From positions 186,001 through 250,000 of the forward strand of contig NZ_JOBF01000012.1 of the NCBI RefSeq assembly GCF_000718635.1: DNA of 64,000 bases. Direction: 5' to 3'. A program made the translations under genes and the position numbers. Every line of letters begins with the position of its first letter. Position 1 is the stretch's first letter. Under the pieces are notes generated by a model. The model worked only from the letters and a program-made list of their open reading frames with translations. It ran no database searches and was not told the DNA's origin. This DNA is from Streptomyces varsoviensis (GTDB taxonomy: Bacteria; Actinomycetota; Actinomycetes; Streptomycetales; Streptomycetaceae). Positions 8,225 through 16,676 of this stretch are shown piece after piece.

Positions 8225-9505
8225 GTGATCGTTTGGCTGAACGGTCCGCTCAACGCCGGGAAGACCCGTACGGCGCGAGAACTGGTGAGTCTCATTCCGG
8301 GCAGCACCCTCTACGATCCCGGAGTGATCGGCGGACTGCTCCGCTCCCTCCTGCCGCCGCAGCGGCTTGTCGACGCCGTCGACTACCAGGACCTGCCCAT
8401 GTGGCGGAGGCTGGTCGTCGACGGCGCCGCCGCGCTGCTCGCCGAGGTCGGCGGCGTATTGGTGGTCCCCATGACGCTGCTCCGGCAGGAGTACCGCGAT
8501 GAGATATTCGGCGGGCTCGCGGCCCGCCGCATTCCCGTACGGCATGTGCTGTTGTCACCGGATGAAACGATCCTGCGCTCCCGTGTCCCGCACCACGCGG
8601 AATTCCCGGCGGCCTCGGCGGCGAACGCACGGAACGTACACCGCGCCGAAAACGCGGGGAACGCAAGCGGTGCCGAAAATGCGGGGAACGCACACCGTGC
8701 CGAAAACACCGGGGCCGAGAGGAACCCGGCGGACGCGGGAAACGCCCGGACCGCGGGACACGCCCGGACCCCGGGGAACGCCGGAGCCGCGCGAAACGCC
8801 GGAGCCGCGGAAAACGCCGGTACAGCGCAAAACGCCGGAATCGCGGGAATCGCGGCGACAGCGGGAAACGCCGGGTCCGATCGATACGCGCCCGACCACA
8901 TCGCGCGCTATCGCGAAGCCCTGCCATGGCTCGGTGCCGACGCCTACGTCCTCGGCACCGGCGCCCTCACCCCCCGTCAGGCCGCCGAGCGGATAGCCGA
9001 CGCCATACGGACCGGCGCGGCCGGCTGCTGCGACATCGTGCAGACCCCGGAGCCGCGCGCCGAGACGACCGCCGCCGGGGTGCTGCTCTTCGACGAGGAC
9101 GACCGCGTGCTCCTCGTCGACCCCACGTACAAGCCGGGCTGGGAGTTCCCCGGCGGCGTCGTGGAGCCCGGGGAGCCGCCCGCCCGCGCCGGCATGCGCG
9201 AGGTCGCCGAGGAACTGGGTCTCGAACTCGCCGACGTGCCCCGGCTGCTCGTACTCGACTGGGAACCGCCCCGCGCCCCCGGCTTCGGCGGGCTGCGCCT
9301 CCTCTTCGACGGCGGGCTGCTGCCCCGCGACACCGCCGACCGGCTGCTGCTGCCCTGCGCGGAACTGCGCGGCTGGCGCTTCGTCACCGAGCAGGAGGCC
9401 GAGCTGATGCTGCCGCCCGTACGGCGCACCCGGCTCCGCTGGGCCCTGCGCGCACGCGAACAGGGACGCCCGCTCAACCTCGAAGCGGGCGTCCCCGTCG
9501 GTTGA
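8225..9505 (+). CDS. TmrB-like P-loop domain fused to a Nudix hydrolase through a repeat-expanded linker
   Basis: 426 residues from GTG 8225, with a G-rich ribosome-binding site just upstream. Residues 1-130 match TmrB (Bacillus tunicamycin-resistance ATP-binding protein) in order: VIVWLNGPLNAGKTRTA with Walker A, LYDPGVIGGLLRS, LPMWRRL, GVLVVPMTLLRQEY and LLSPDETILRSRV. The TmrB-like end resumes at about 219-265 (YREALPWLGADAYVLGT). Between them is a low-complexity insert (about 133-218) built from NAG/AENAGNA-like units. Residues 284-415 form a Nudix domain with a complete box, GGVVEPGEPP followed by MREVAEELGL, matching GX5EX7REUXEEXGU. Possible roles are nucleotide clean-up or antibiotic tolerance; substrate unknown. 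Confidence 0.88.
   Translation: MIVWLNGPLNAGKTRTARELVSLIPGSTLYDPGVIGGLLRSLLPPQRLVDAVDYQDLPMWRRLVVDGAAALLAEVGGVLVVPMTLLRQEYRDEIFGGLAARRIPVRHVLLSPDETILRSRVPHHAEFPAASAANARNVHRAENAGNASGAENAGNAHRAENTGAERNPADAGNARTAGHARTPGNAGAARNAGAAENAGTAQNAGIAGIAATAGNAGSDRYAPDHIARYREALPWLGADAYVLGTGALTPRQAAERIADAIRTGAAGCCDIVQTPEPRAETTAAGVLLFDEDDRVLLVDPTYKPGWEFPGGVVEPGEPPARAGMREVAEELGLELADVPRLLVLDWEPPRAPGFGGLRLLFDGGLLPRDTADRLLLPCAELRGWRFVTEQEAELMLPPVRRTRLRWALRAREQGRPLNLEAGVPVG
8623..8880 (+). repeat. In-frame repeat array in the TmrB/Nudix linker
   Basis: Degenerate 9- to 30-bp units of the GCC-GAA-AAC-GCG-GGG-AAC type. Early copies (GCCGAAAAYGCGGGGAACGCA) are about 30 bp apart; later copies are shorter. All preserve the reading frame and encode Asn-Ala-Gly-rich peptide. 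The AAC/GAA codons make the array locally less GC-rich than the flanking coding sequence. Confidence 0.8.
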
Positions 9506-9575
9506 GGGGCCGTTGAGGGCCGGCGGCGGTCGACCAGGTGAGGGCCGGCGGAGCCCCAGGTGAGGGCCGGGCGGG
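9500..9575. repeat. Repeat of the stop-codon region after the TmrB/Nudix gene
   Basis: The gene ends GGTTGAGGGGCC (stop at 9503-9505). TGAGGGCCGG-type units recur at about 9513, 9539 and 9560 in the short spacer before the convergent M20 gene. No other feature is seen in the spacer. Confidence 0.6.
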
Positions 9576-9638
9576 CTAGCCGGGACCGGAGGCCGCCGGT
9601 TCACGACGCCCTGAAACCGGGCTGCCCGCCCCCGCCGT

Positions 9639-11024
9639 TCAGCGCTTGCTGTCCGCGTAATTGATGAGGAAGACCGCCTCCGCCAGCGACAGCCGCTCCA
9701 GCTCCTGGGGCGAGACGCTCTCGTTGACGGCGTGGATCTGCGCCTCCGGCTCGCTCAACCCGATGAGCAGGATCTCCGCCTCGGGGTAGAGCTGCGCCAG
9801 GGCGTTGCACAGCGGAATGGAGCCGCCCATTCCGGCCGTCTGCATCTCCTCGTCCGGGTACGCCACGCGCATCGCCGCGGCCATCGACGCGTACGCCGGG
9901 CTCTCGGTGTCGGCCCGGAACGGCTGCCCCTCGCCGATCTGCGCGACCTCCACCCGCGCGCCCCACGGCGCCGCCGCCCGCAGATGCGCGGTCAGCAGCT
10001 CGGTGGCCTCCGCCGCGTCCTGGCCCGGCGGCACCCGCAGGCTCACCAGCGCCCGCGCGCCCGCCTGTACGGACGGGGTGGCGCCGACGACCGGCGGGCA
10101 GTCGATGCCCAGGACGGTGACGGCCGGGCGCGCCCAGATCCGGTCGGCCACCGAGCCGGTGCCGATCAGCTCGACGCCGTCCAGCACCCTCGCGTCCTTG
10201 CGGAACTGGTCCTCCGGGTACTGCAACCCCTCCCAGGACGCGTCCGCCGCCAGCCCCTCGACCGTCGTCGAGCCGTCCTCGGCGCGCAGCGAGTCGAGAA
10301 CGCGGATCAGCGCCGCGAGCGCGTCCGGCGCCGCGCCGCCGAACTGACCCGAGTGCAGATTGCCTTCGAGGGTGTCGACCTGGACGCGGACGAGCGTCAT
10401 CCCGCGCAGCGTCGCCGTGACGGTCGGCAGCCCCACCCGGAAGTTCCCGGCGTCACCGATGACGATGGTGTCGGCGGTCAGCAGCTCGGGGTGCGCCCGC
10501 GCGTACTGCTCCAGGCCGCCCGTGCCCTGCTCCTCCGAGCCCTCGGCGATCACCTTGACGTTCACGGGCACGCCGCCGTGCTCCTTGAGCGCGCGCAGCG
10601 CCGTCAGGTGCATGATCAGGCCGCCCTTGCAGTCCGCGGCGCCGCGTCCGTACCAGCGGCCGTCGCGGTCGGTCAGCTCGAACGGCGGCGATAGCCAGGC
10701 CGACTCGTCCAGCGGCGGCTGCACGTCGTAGTGCGCGTACAGGAGCACGGTCGGCGCGCCCTCGGGGCCGGGCAGGAAGCCGTAGACCGACTGCGTGCCG
10801 TCCGGGGTGTCGAGCAGGGCCACGTCCTGGAACCCCTCGGCGCGCAGCGCCTCGGCCACCCAGTTGGCGGCGGCCTCGCACTCGCTCCGGGGGAACTGGT
10901 CCGGATCGGCGACCGACTTGAAGGCCACCAGCTCGGCCAGCTCCGCCTTGGCCCGCGGCTGAAGGGAGGCGACCGTACGGGCGAGCGCGGGATGTGCGGT
11001 CGGCGAGGTCGAGGCATGCTCCAT
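9639..11024 (-). CDS. M20 family metallo-dipeptidase
   Basis: 461 residues from ATG at 11024, with AAGGAG upstream on the minus strand. The di-zinc peptidase residues are visible: His98 (YAHYDVQPP), bridging Asp131 (GRGAADCKG), catalytic and ligand Glu164/Glu165 (EGSEEQG), Asp191 (VIGDAG) and His431 near the C-terminus (IHAVNES). A dimerisation domain is inserted between the last two. There is no signal peptide, so it is probably a cytoplasmic dipeptidase or acyl-amino-acid hydrolase. The length fits the dipeptidase subfamily. The next gene upstream is divergent. Confidence 0.93.
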   Translation of the reverse strand: MEHASTSPTAHPALARTVASLQPRAKAELAELVAFKSVADPDQFPRSECEAAANWVAEALRAEGFQDVALLDTPDGTQSVYGFLPGPEGAPTVLLYAHYDVQPPLDESAWLSPPFELTDRDGRWYGRGAADCKGGLIMHLTALRALKEHGGVPVNVKVIAEGSEEQGTGGLEQYARAHPELLTADTIVIGDAGNFRVGLPTVTATLRGMTLVRVQVDTLEGNLHSGQFGGAAPDALAALIRVLDSLRAEDGSTTVEGLAADASWEGLQYPEDQFRKDARVLDGVELIGTGSVADRIWARPAVTVLGIDCPPVVGATPSVQAGARALVSLRVPPGQDAAEATELLTAHLRAAAPWGARVEVAQIGEGQPFRADTESPAYASMAAAMRVAYPDEEMQTAGMGGSIPLCNALAQLYPEAEILLIGLSEPEAQIHAVNESVSPQELERLSLAEAVFLINYADSKR

Positions 11025-11197
11025 GGAACGCTCCTTGTGGGCGCGACGTTATGTCCGTACGTGGGCGTCCGTGTGCGGGGTCCGTACGCACGGACGATTT
11101 CGGAGGTCCGATCTTCCCATAGGGGGATCGTCGTACGGCGGCCCGTAGGATGCGGGCGACAGCCGGAGCCAGGCAGCGAGCGGGAGTAGAAGCACAG

Positions 11198-12535
11198 GTG
11201 AGCAGCGACAACGCAGCCCAGGACAGCGGAGCGACCGACGAGTCGGTATGGGACGTCGTGGTGGTGGGTGCGGGGCCAGCGGGGGCCTCCGCCGCCTACG
11301 CCGCGGCCGTCGCCGGCCGCAGGGTGCTGCTGCTGGAGAAATCCGAGCTGCCCCGCTACAAGACCTGCGGCGGCGGCATCATCGGGCCGTCCCGCGACTC
11401 CCTGCCGCCCGGCTTCGAACTGCCGCTGCGGGACCGCGTGCACGCGGTCACCTTCTCTCTCAACGGCAAGCTCACCCGCACCCGCCGCGCCAAGCAGATG
11501 CTCTTCGGCCTCATCAACCGGGCGGAGTTCGACGCGTCCCTGGTGGAGACCGCCAAGGACGCGGGCGCCCACGTCCGTACGGGCACCACCGTCTCGCGCG
11601 TCGAACAGCACGGCGCCTCCGTGCCCGACCGGCGCACCGTCGCCGTCGTGCTCGCGGACGGCGAGATCGTGCTGGCCCGCGCCGTGATCGGCGCGGACGG
11701 CAGCGCCAGCCGGATAGGAGCGCACGTCGGCGTCAAGCTCGACCAGGTCGACCTCGGGCTGGAGGCGGAGATCCCGGTGCCGCCGACGGTGGCCGAGGAC
11801 TGGGCCGGCCGGGTGCACATCGACTGGGGCCCGATCCCCGGCAGCTACGGCTGGGTCTTCCCCAAGGGCGACACCCTCACCGTCGGCGTGATCTCGGCGC
11901 GCGGCGAGGGCGCCGGCACCAAGCGCTATCTGGAGGACTTCATCGCCCGCCTCGGCCTCGCGGGCTTCGAGCCGAGCGTCTCCTCCGGCCACCTGACCCG
12001 CTGCCGCGCCGACGACTCGCCGCTCTCCCGCGGCCGGGTGATCGTCTGCGGCGACGCGGCCGGACTGCTGGAGCCCTGGACGCGCGAGGGCATCTCCTTC
12101 GCCCTGCGCTCGGGGCGGCTCGCGGGGGAGTGGGCGGTCCGCATCTCCGAGGCGCAGGACGCGGTCGACGCCCGCCGCCAGGCCCTCAACTACGCCTTCG
12201 CGATCAAGGCCGGGCTCGGCGTGGAGATGGGAGTGGGCCGCCGGATGCTGACCGCCTTCGAGCGCCGCCCCGGCATCATGCACGCCGCCGTCACCAGCTT
12301 CCGGCCCGCCTGGCACGCCTTCGCGGACATCACCCGGGGCACGACGACGCTCGCCGAGATCGTACGGACCCACCCCATGGCCCGCCGCGCCCTCAGCGCC
12401 ATGGACCGCCCGCAGCCGGGAAACCGGGCGGCGGGCGGGCGAGGCGGCATCCGCGGCGGGAAGCGGGCGGAGCAGCCACCGGCGGAACACCCGGGCCCCC
12501 GCACGGAGAACCAGCCGGGGACGCAGGCGGGGTAG
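11198..12535 (+). CDS. Geranylgeranyl reductase family FAD-dependent oxidoreductase
   Basis: 445 residues from GTG 11198. An upstream in-frame ATG at 11150 lacks a good ribosome-binding site. The N-terminal Rossmann motif GAGPAG is at 24-29, followed by LLLEKSELPRYKTCGGG, the conserved Cys segment of geranylgeranyl reductase-like flavoproteins. A second FAD motif, CGDAAGLLEPWTREGI, lies near 285-300. Such enzymes saturate isoprenoid chains of menaquinone, lipids or quinone precursors; the substrate here is unknown. The C-terminal tail of about 35 residues is Gly/Pro/Arg-rich and disordered-looking. The stop region is copied downstream. Confidence 0.9.
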   Translation: MSSDNAAQDSGATDESVWDVVVVGAGPAGASAAYAAAVAGRRVLLLEKSELPRYKTCGGGIIGPSRDSLPPGFELPLRDRVHAVTFSLNGKLTRTRRAKQMLFGLINRAEFDASLVETAKDAGAHVRTGTTVSRVEQHGASVPDRRTVAVVLADGEIVLARAVIGADGSASRIGAHVGVKLDQVDLGLEAEIPVPPTVAEDWAGRVHIDWGPIPGSYGWVFPKGDTLTVGVISARGEGAGTKRYLEDFIARLGLAGFEPSVSSGHLTRCRADDSPLSRGRVIVCGDAAGLLEPWTREGISFALRSGRLAGEWAVRISEAQDAVDARRQALNYAFAIKAGLGVEMGVGRRMLTAFERRPGIMHAAVTSFRPAWHAFADITRGTTTLAEIVRTHPMARRALSAMDRPQPGNRAAGGRGGIRGGKRAEQPPAEHPGPRTENQPGTQAG

Positions 12536-12932
12536 GGGAGCGGGCACCGGAGACCGGAGACCGGGGGCGGGGGCCGGCGTTGGGCGGTGGACCGGCGGGG
12601 GTTGGGTACGGGGTAGGAGACCGGCCGGGGTAGCGGACCGGGCACCCGGTCTCGGGCATCGGGCATTGGGTACCGGGCCCGAGTGGGCTCGCCGCACCGC
12701 TGCCGATGCCCCCCGAGTGGGGCTCCCGCGCCGCTGCCGATGCCCCGCCCGAGCGGGCCTGCCGCACCGCCGCCGATGGCCGCTTCGGGTGCCCCGCTTC
12801 GAGCAGAGCCGCCGCACCGGGGCCGGTGCCCCGGCTCCGTACGGCCCGTACGGCCCGTACTCCCCACGGAGTAGGGGCGAGCACCACGCGCGGCCGACGC
12901 GCCCGGCGCCGCCGCCGTCTAGCGTTGCGGAC
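12529..12932. repeat. Repeat-rich spacer copying the stop region of the preceding gene
   Basis: GGGGTAGG-GAGCGGGCACCGG at about 12529 includes the TAG stop (12533-12535). Variant copies GGGGTAGGAGACCGG (about 12610) and GGGGTAGCGGACCGGGCACC (about 12627) follow, along with short ACCGGAGACCGG duplications. From about 12680 to 12830 there is a degenerate array of GCCGCACCGCTGCCGATGCC-like units. No gene is supported before the kinase start at 12933. Confidence 0.6.
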
Positions 12933-14237
12933 ATGAGCGGCGAGAGGCGGGCGCCAGGGGTGCGGCCGGCGCGGGGGCGCGACGAGGGCCCGCCGCGGGC
13001 GGGCGAAGGGGACGCCGGGGGCCCGCCCTGGGAGCGATGGCTCAGCCGGCCCGCCGCGCGTCTGCCCTGGTTCTCCTCGCTCGCCGTCGCCGTGATTCAA
13101 CAGGTCGGCACCGGCTTCGCCGCCCACGGCCAGCCCGACCGCGTCCCCGTCGACCTGTTCGCCAGGGCGCTGCTCCTGATCGGCCCGCTCTTCATGGTGG
13201 TGCGGCACCGCCGCCCGGCCCTCGCGGTCTTCGGCGCGTCGATCGCCACGACGGTCTACCTCGCCGCCGGCTACCCGTACGGACCGGTCTACTTCAGTAC
13301 CGTCATCACCTGCTTCGCCGCCGTGCTCGCCGGGCGCCGCCGCGCCGCCTGGGGAGCCCTGGCCCTGCTCTGGACGGGCCAGGCACTCGTCTCGCACTGG
13401 CTCTACCGCTGGCTCCCGCCGTCCGGTGACGGCCCCGGCGGCTGGGCGTCGGGCTCCGGGACCGCGGCCTGGCTGCTGGTCGTCCTCGCCGCGTCGGAAC
13501 TGGTGCGCGGCCGCCGCGAGCAGTGGGTGCGCGACCGCGCGGAACGGGCGGCCGCCGAACGCCGCCGCGCGGACGAGGAGCGGCTGCGGATCGCCCGCGA
13601 ACTGCACGACGTGCTGGCGCACAGCATCTCCGTCATCAACGTCCAGGCAGGCGTCGGCCTCGCGCTCCTCGACCGCGACCCCGAGCAGGCCCGTACCGCC
13701 CTGACCACCATCAAGGCGGCCAGCAAAGAAGCGCTCGGCGAGGTACGCCAGGTCCTCGGCGCCCTGCGCGCCCCCGGCGACGCGCCCCGCTCGCCCGCCC
13801 CGGGACTGGACCGGCTCCCCGAACTGACGGAGCAGGCGTCGAGCGCCGGGCTCGCCGTGGACATCGCCGTCAAGGGCGAACGGGCCGAACTGCCGCCCGG
13901 CACCGATCTGGCGGCCTTCCGCATCGTCCAGGAAGCCCTCACCAACATCGTCCGCCACTCCGGCTCGCGCACCGCCCGGGTCCGCCTGCGGTACGCGCCC
14001 GACCTTCTCGAACTCCGCGTCGACGACGACGGCCCCGGCACGGCCGGCACCACGACGGGCGGCGGCAACGGCCTCGTCGGCATGCGCGAACGCGTCGCCG
14101 CGCTCGCCGGCGCCATCGAGGCGGGTCCCCGGCCGGACGGCGGGTTCCGCGTCGTCGCGCGCATCCCGCTCGGGCCGCCCGGCCGGGGCGATCGCGCGGC
14201 TACGGCGGCCCCACCCCAGGACAAGGAGAAGCCGTGA
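12933..14237 (+). CDS. Two-component sensor histidine kinase (NarL/DesK-type)
   Basis: 434 residues from ATG 12933; a TAGCGT-like -10 sequence sits a few bases upstream, so the mRNA may be leaderless. About four to five membrane spans occupy 40-190 with little extracellular sequence, so the signal is probably membrane-borne. A coiled-coil-like segment rich in Arg/Glu/Ala leads to RIARELHDVLAHS with phospho-acceptor His225, then a HATPase domain with N-box IVQEALTNIVRHS and G-box GGGNGLVGMRERV. It overlaps the response regulator by four bases. The signal is unknown. Confidence 0.93.
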   Translation: MSGERRAPGVRPARGRDEGPPRAGEGDAGGPPWERWLSRPAARLPWFSSLAVAVIQQVGTGFAAHGQPDRVPVDLFARALLLIGPLFMVVRHRRPALAVFGASIATTVYLAAGYPYGPVYFSTVITCFAAVLAGRRRAAWGALALLWTGQALVSHWLYRWLPPSGDGPGGWASGSGTAAWLLVVLAASELVRGRREQWVRDRAERAAAERRRADEERLRIARELHDVLAHSISVINVQAGVGLALLDRDPEQARTALTTIKAASKEALGEVRQVLGALRAPGDAPRSPAPGLDRLPELTEQASSAGLAVDIAVKGERAELPPGTDLAAFRIVQEALTNIVRHSGSRTARVRLRYAPDLLELRVDDDGPGTAGTTTGGGNGLVGMRERVAALAGAIEAGPRPDGGFRVVARIPLGPPGRGDRAATAAPPQDKEKP

Positions 14238-14899
14238 TCCGCGTACTCCTCGCCGACGACCAGTCGCTGGTACGCGCCGGGTTCCGGGCGCTGCTCGACG
14301 CCGAACCCGACATCGAGGTGGCGGGCGAGGCGGCCGACGGCGAACAGGCGCTGGAGGGGGTACGCGCGCTGCGCCCCGACGTGGTCCTCATGGACATCCG
14401 CATGCCGGTGCTCGACGGCCTCGCCGCCACCCGCCGTATCACCGAGGACCCCGCGCTCTCCGAGGTGAAGGTCGTCATGCTCACCACCTTCGAACTGGAC
14501 GAGTACGTCTTCGAGGCGATCCGCTCCGGGGCCTCGGGCTTCCTCGTCAAGGACACCGAACCGGACGAACTGGTGCGCGCCGTACGGGCCGTCGTCGGCG
14601 GCGACGCCCTCCTCTCGCCCGGCGTGACGCGCCGCCTGATCGCGGAGTTCGCCGCCCGCTCCAAGGAACCGGCCGCCGCGGCCGGCCTCGCCGAACTGAC
14701 CGAACGCGAACGCGAGGTCATGACGCTCGTGGGCCTCGGCCTCTCCAACGACGAGATCGCCCGCCGCCTCGTCGTCTCCCCGCTCACCGCCAAGACCCAC
14801 GTCAGCCGCACCATGATCAAACTAGCCGTCCGCGACCGCGCCGGCCTCGTCGTCCTCGCCTACGAGTCGGGACTCGTACGCCCAGGATGGCTCGGCTAA
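14234..14899 (+). CDS. LuxR/NarL-type response regulator
   Basis: 221 residues from GTG 14234 inside the kinase stop (GTGA), with AAGGAG upstream; translational coupling is likely. The receiver has LLADDQ (acidic pocket), phospho-acceptor Asp54 in VLMDIRMP, Thr and Lys switch residues (LTTFE, VKDTEP). The C-terminal HTH (about 145-210) reads LTEREREVM then LSNDEIARRL and TAKTHVSR, typical of NarL/FixJ DNA-binding domains. It should be phosphorylated by the upstream kinase. Targets are unknown. Confidence 0.94.
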   Translation: MIRVLLADDQSLVRAGFRALLDAEPDIEVAGEAADGEQALEGVRALRPDVVLMDIRMPVLDGLAATRRITEDPALSEVKVVMLTTFELDEYVFEAIRSGASGFLVKDTEPDELVRAVRAVVGGDALLSPGVTRRLIAEFAARSKEPAAAAGLAELTEREREVMTLVGLGLSNDEIARRLVVSPLTAKTHVSRTMIKLAVRDRAGLVVLAYESGLVRPGWLG

Positions 14900-15322
14900 G
14901 AGCCACGGCACGGGCAGGAGCTCTCACGCCTGACGCCTCACCCCCTATGCGCCGCCGCTTCTCGCACGTCCCCACCTCCTGTACGTCCGCAGCCGCCCCC
15001 ATACGCCCCCGCCTCCTGTCCGCCCGCAGCCCCGCCCCATGCGTCCGCGCCTCTTGTACGTCCGCAGCCGCGCCATACGTCCGCGCCTCCTGTACGTCCG
15101 CAGCCGCCGGCACGTCCTTGGGCCCCGTGCGTGCGCGGGCCCTGTGCGTGCGCAGCCGCCGGTACGTCCTCGTGCCCCGTACGGCCGCGGCTCCTCAGGT
15201 CCGCGGGTCTCGTACGTCCGCGGGCTCTGTACGTCCGCAGTCGCGCGTACGTCGTCGGGCCCCGTACATCCTCGGGCCCCGTACTTCCGCAGCCGTCCGT
15301 AGTCCGTGAGGGGCTCAACGCT
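14900..15322. repeat. Gene-free spacer with 36-bp degenerate tandem repeats
   Basis: Between about 14965 and 15110 there are four copies of a unit of about 36 bp, best conserved as CATACGTCCGCGCCTCCTG then TACGTCCGCAGCCGCG. Beyond this, shorter GTACGTCCGC/CCCCGTACGTCC motifs recur to about 15300. Frames open through the array give Arg/Gly/Ala-rich shadows on both strands; I do not call a gene. A small hairpin (TGGCTC-N6-GAGCCA) spans the regulator's stop codon. Confidence 0.6.
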
Positions 15323-16222
15323 TCAGAACAGGGCGTCGGGTTCGGAGGGCGTCGGCGTCGGCGCCCGTACGGTCACGGTCGTCGCCGCGTCGGGCGGGGC
15401 GGCCGACAGGGGCCAACCGGCCAGTTGCCGCGCGTCGGCGAGCAGCAGCCGGCCGTCGGCGGCCGTCACGTACAGGTCCGGGCCGGCGACCGCCGCCACC
15501 GTGCCCGCCAGCGTCCGGCCCGCCTCCGGCTCGACCGTGCCGTCGGGCGGGCGCAGCCGCCCGAGGTGGAACGCGGCGTCGTGGTGGACCGGCCGGAAGT
15601 CCACGACGGACAGTGACTCCGGCAACCCGGGCAGGCCGCGCGCCCGCTCGTGCAAAGCGGCCAACTCGGCCGCCCGGAGCGGTCGCGGCGGCAGCGCGTG
15701 CCGCGCGGAGCGCTTCGCCGCGTACGGGAACCGGTCCGGCACCGCCAGCGCCGTGCCCAGCACCGCCTCCGCCCGTCGCGCGGCCATCAGCGGACCGCGC
15801 CCCAGCAACGCGTAGGACAGCGCCGCCTGTTCGAGAAGCCGAACCCCCTCACGCTCGGTGGCCGTGATGCCCACCTTGATCAATTCCGGCCCGAACCAGG
15901 CCAGATAGACGTCGTACGGGCGCGGGTCATCGGCCATGGTGTCGGCGGCCACCGAGTGCGAACGGTCGAGCCGCGCGCACGCCGGGCACTGCGCGGAGAC
16001 CGCCGACGGGGACAGCGAGGCATCCTCAGGGCACGGCGTGTGCCGCCCGCCCCGGCGCACCCCGACGCAGCGGCGCCGCGCCCCGAAGGTGAACGCCAGC
16101 GGCCGGTCCGGCGGCAGCGGCGAGGAGTGCTCACCGCGCCCCGGGTGGCGCCAGGACAGGGCGGGCCCCGAGTGATCCCACCGCAGCCCCGTGCACTGCC
16201 AGTCCTCGGGCTCCGAGCTCAT
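15323..16222 (-). CDS. DUF2797 domain protein
   Basis: 299 residues from ATG 16222. It has a cysteine-rich N-terminal region (RCVGVRRGGRHTPCPED near 50-67, CPACARLD near 79-86) that probably binds zinc. A conserved central block follows (DVYLAWFGPELIKVGIT, about 105-121), then helical sequence and a beta-rich C-terminus. The match to DUF2797 is from memory of the HTPCPE/CPACAR and KVGIT blocks. Function is unknown; the KVGIT-type block recalls GIY-YIG-like folds, but I cannot show that here. Confidence 0.8.
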   Translation of the reverse strand: MSSEPEDWQCTGLRWDHSGPALSWRHPGRGEHSSPLPPDRPLAFTFGARRRCVGVRRGGRHTPCPEDASLSPSAVSAQCPACARLDRSHSVAADTMADDPRPYDVYLAWFGPELIKVGITATEREGVRLLEQAALSYALLGRGPLMAARRAEAVLGTALAVPDRFPYAAKRSARHALPPRPLRAAELAALHERARGLPGLPESLSVVDFRPVHHDAAFHLGRLRPPDGTVEPEAGRTLAGTVAAVAGPDLYVTAADGRLLLADARQLAGWPLSAAPPDAATTVTVRAPTPTPSEPDALF

Positions 16223-16676
16223 CCCCGCACCGTAACCGAAGCCCCGAGGCCGTTCGCCGCTGGTTCCGCGCCGTATCGCCGACAGGGGCAGGGCGCCCCA
16301 CCCCGACTCACCGGCCTACGCGCTCGCCCCGCCCGTACTCACCCCCTCCCGTACTCGCTCCACCCTCGCCCGTAGCCATCCCGCCCCGTACGCACCTCAC
16401 TCGGCGCGGCCCGCGTCCACCCCCTTCCGCATCGCCTCACCCCGCCCCGTACGTACCTCACTCGGTCCGGCCCGCAATCCGCCGTCTTGCGCGCTCGCCT
16501 CTCCCCGGCCCGTAGTCACCCCACTCGGCCCAGTCCGCGTCCGCCCTCTTCCGTGCTCGCCTCAGCCCACTCGGCCCGGCCCGCATTCACTTCCTTCCGC
16601 ACCCACCTCACCCCGGCCCGTACTCACCCCCCGTTCGTACTCACCCCCGTTCGTACTCACCCCCGTTCGTACTCAG
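16223..16676. repeat. Tandem-repeat spacer ending in the stop codon of the mycothiol enzyme gene
   Basis: Two arrays abut. A degenerate 61-63-bp unit (CCCCGTACGYACCTCACTCGG then GGCCCGC...) is present about four times from 16384 to 16615. Then a 16-bp unit (CCCCGTTCGTACTCAC) is present three times from about 16628 to 16676. The last 16-bp unit contains TCA at 16673-16675, the minus-strand stop codon of the next gene. No gene is supported. Confidence 0.7.

Noticed and set aside
11198..12535. Part of a terpenoid biosynthetic cluster
   Set aside because: No prenyl synthase, cyclase or other terpenoid gene is adjacent; a lone geranylgeranyl-reductase family enzyme is common in streptomycetes.
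16384..16676. CRISPR array
   Set aside because: Units are contiguous with no unique spacers, and there are no cas genes nearby. The same applies to the 14.9, 57.3 and 62.7 kb arrays.
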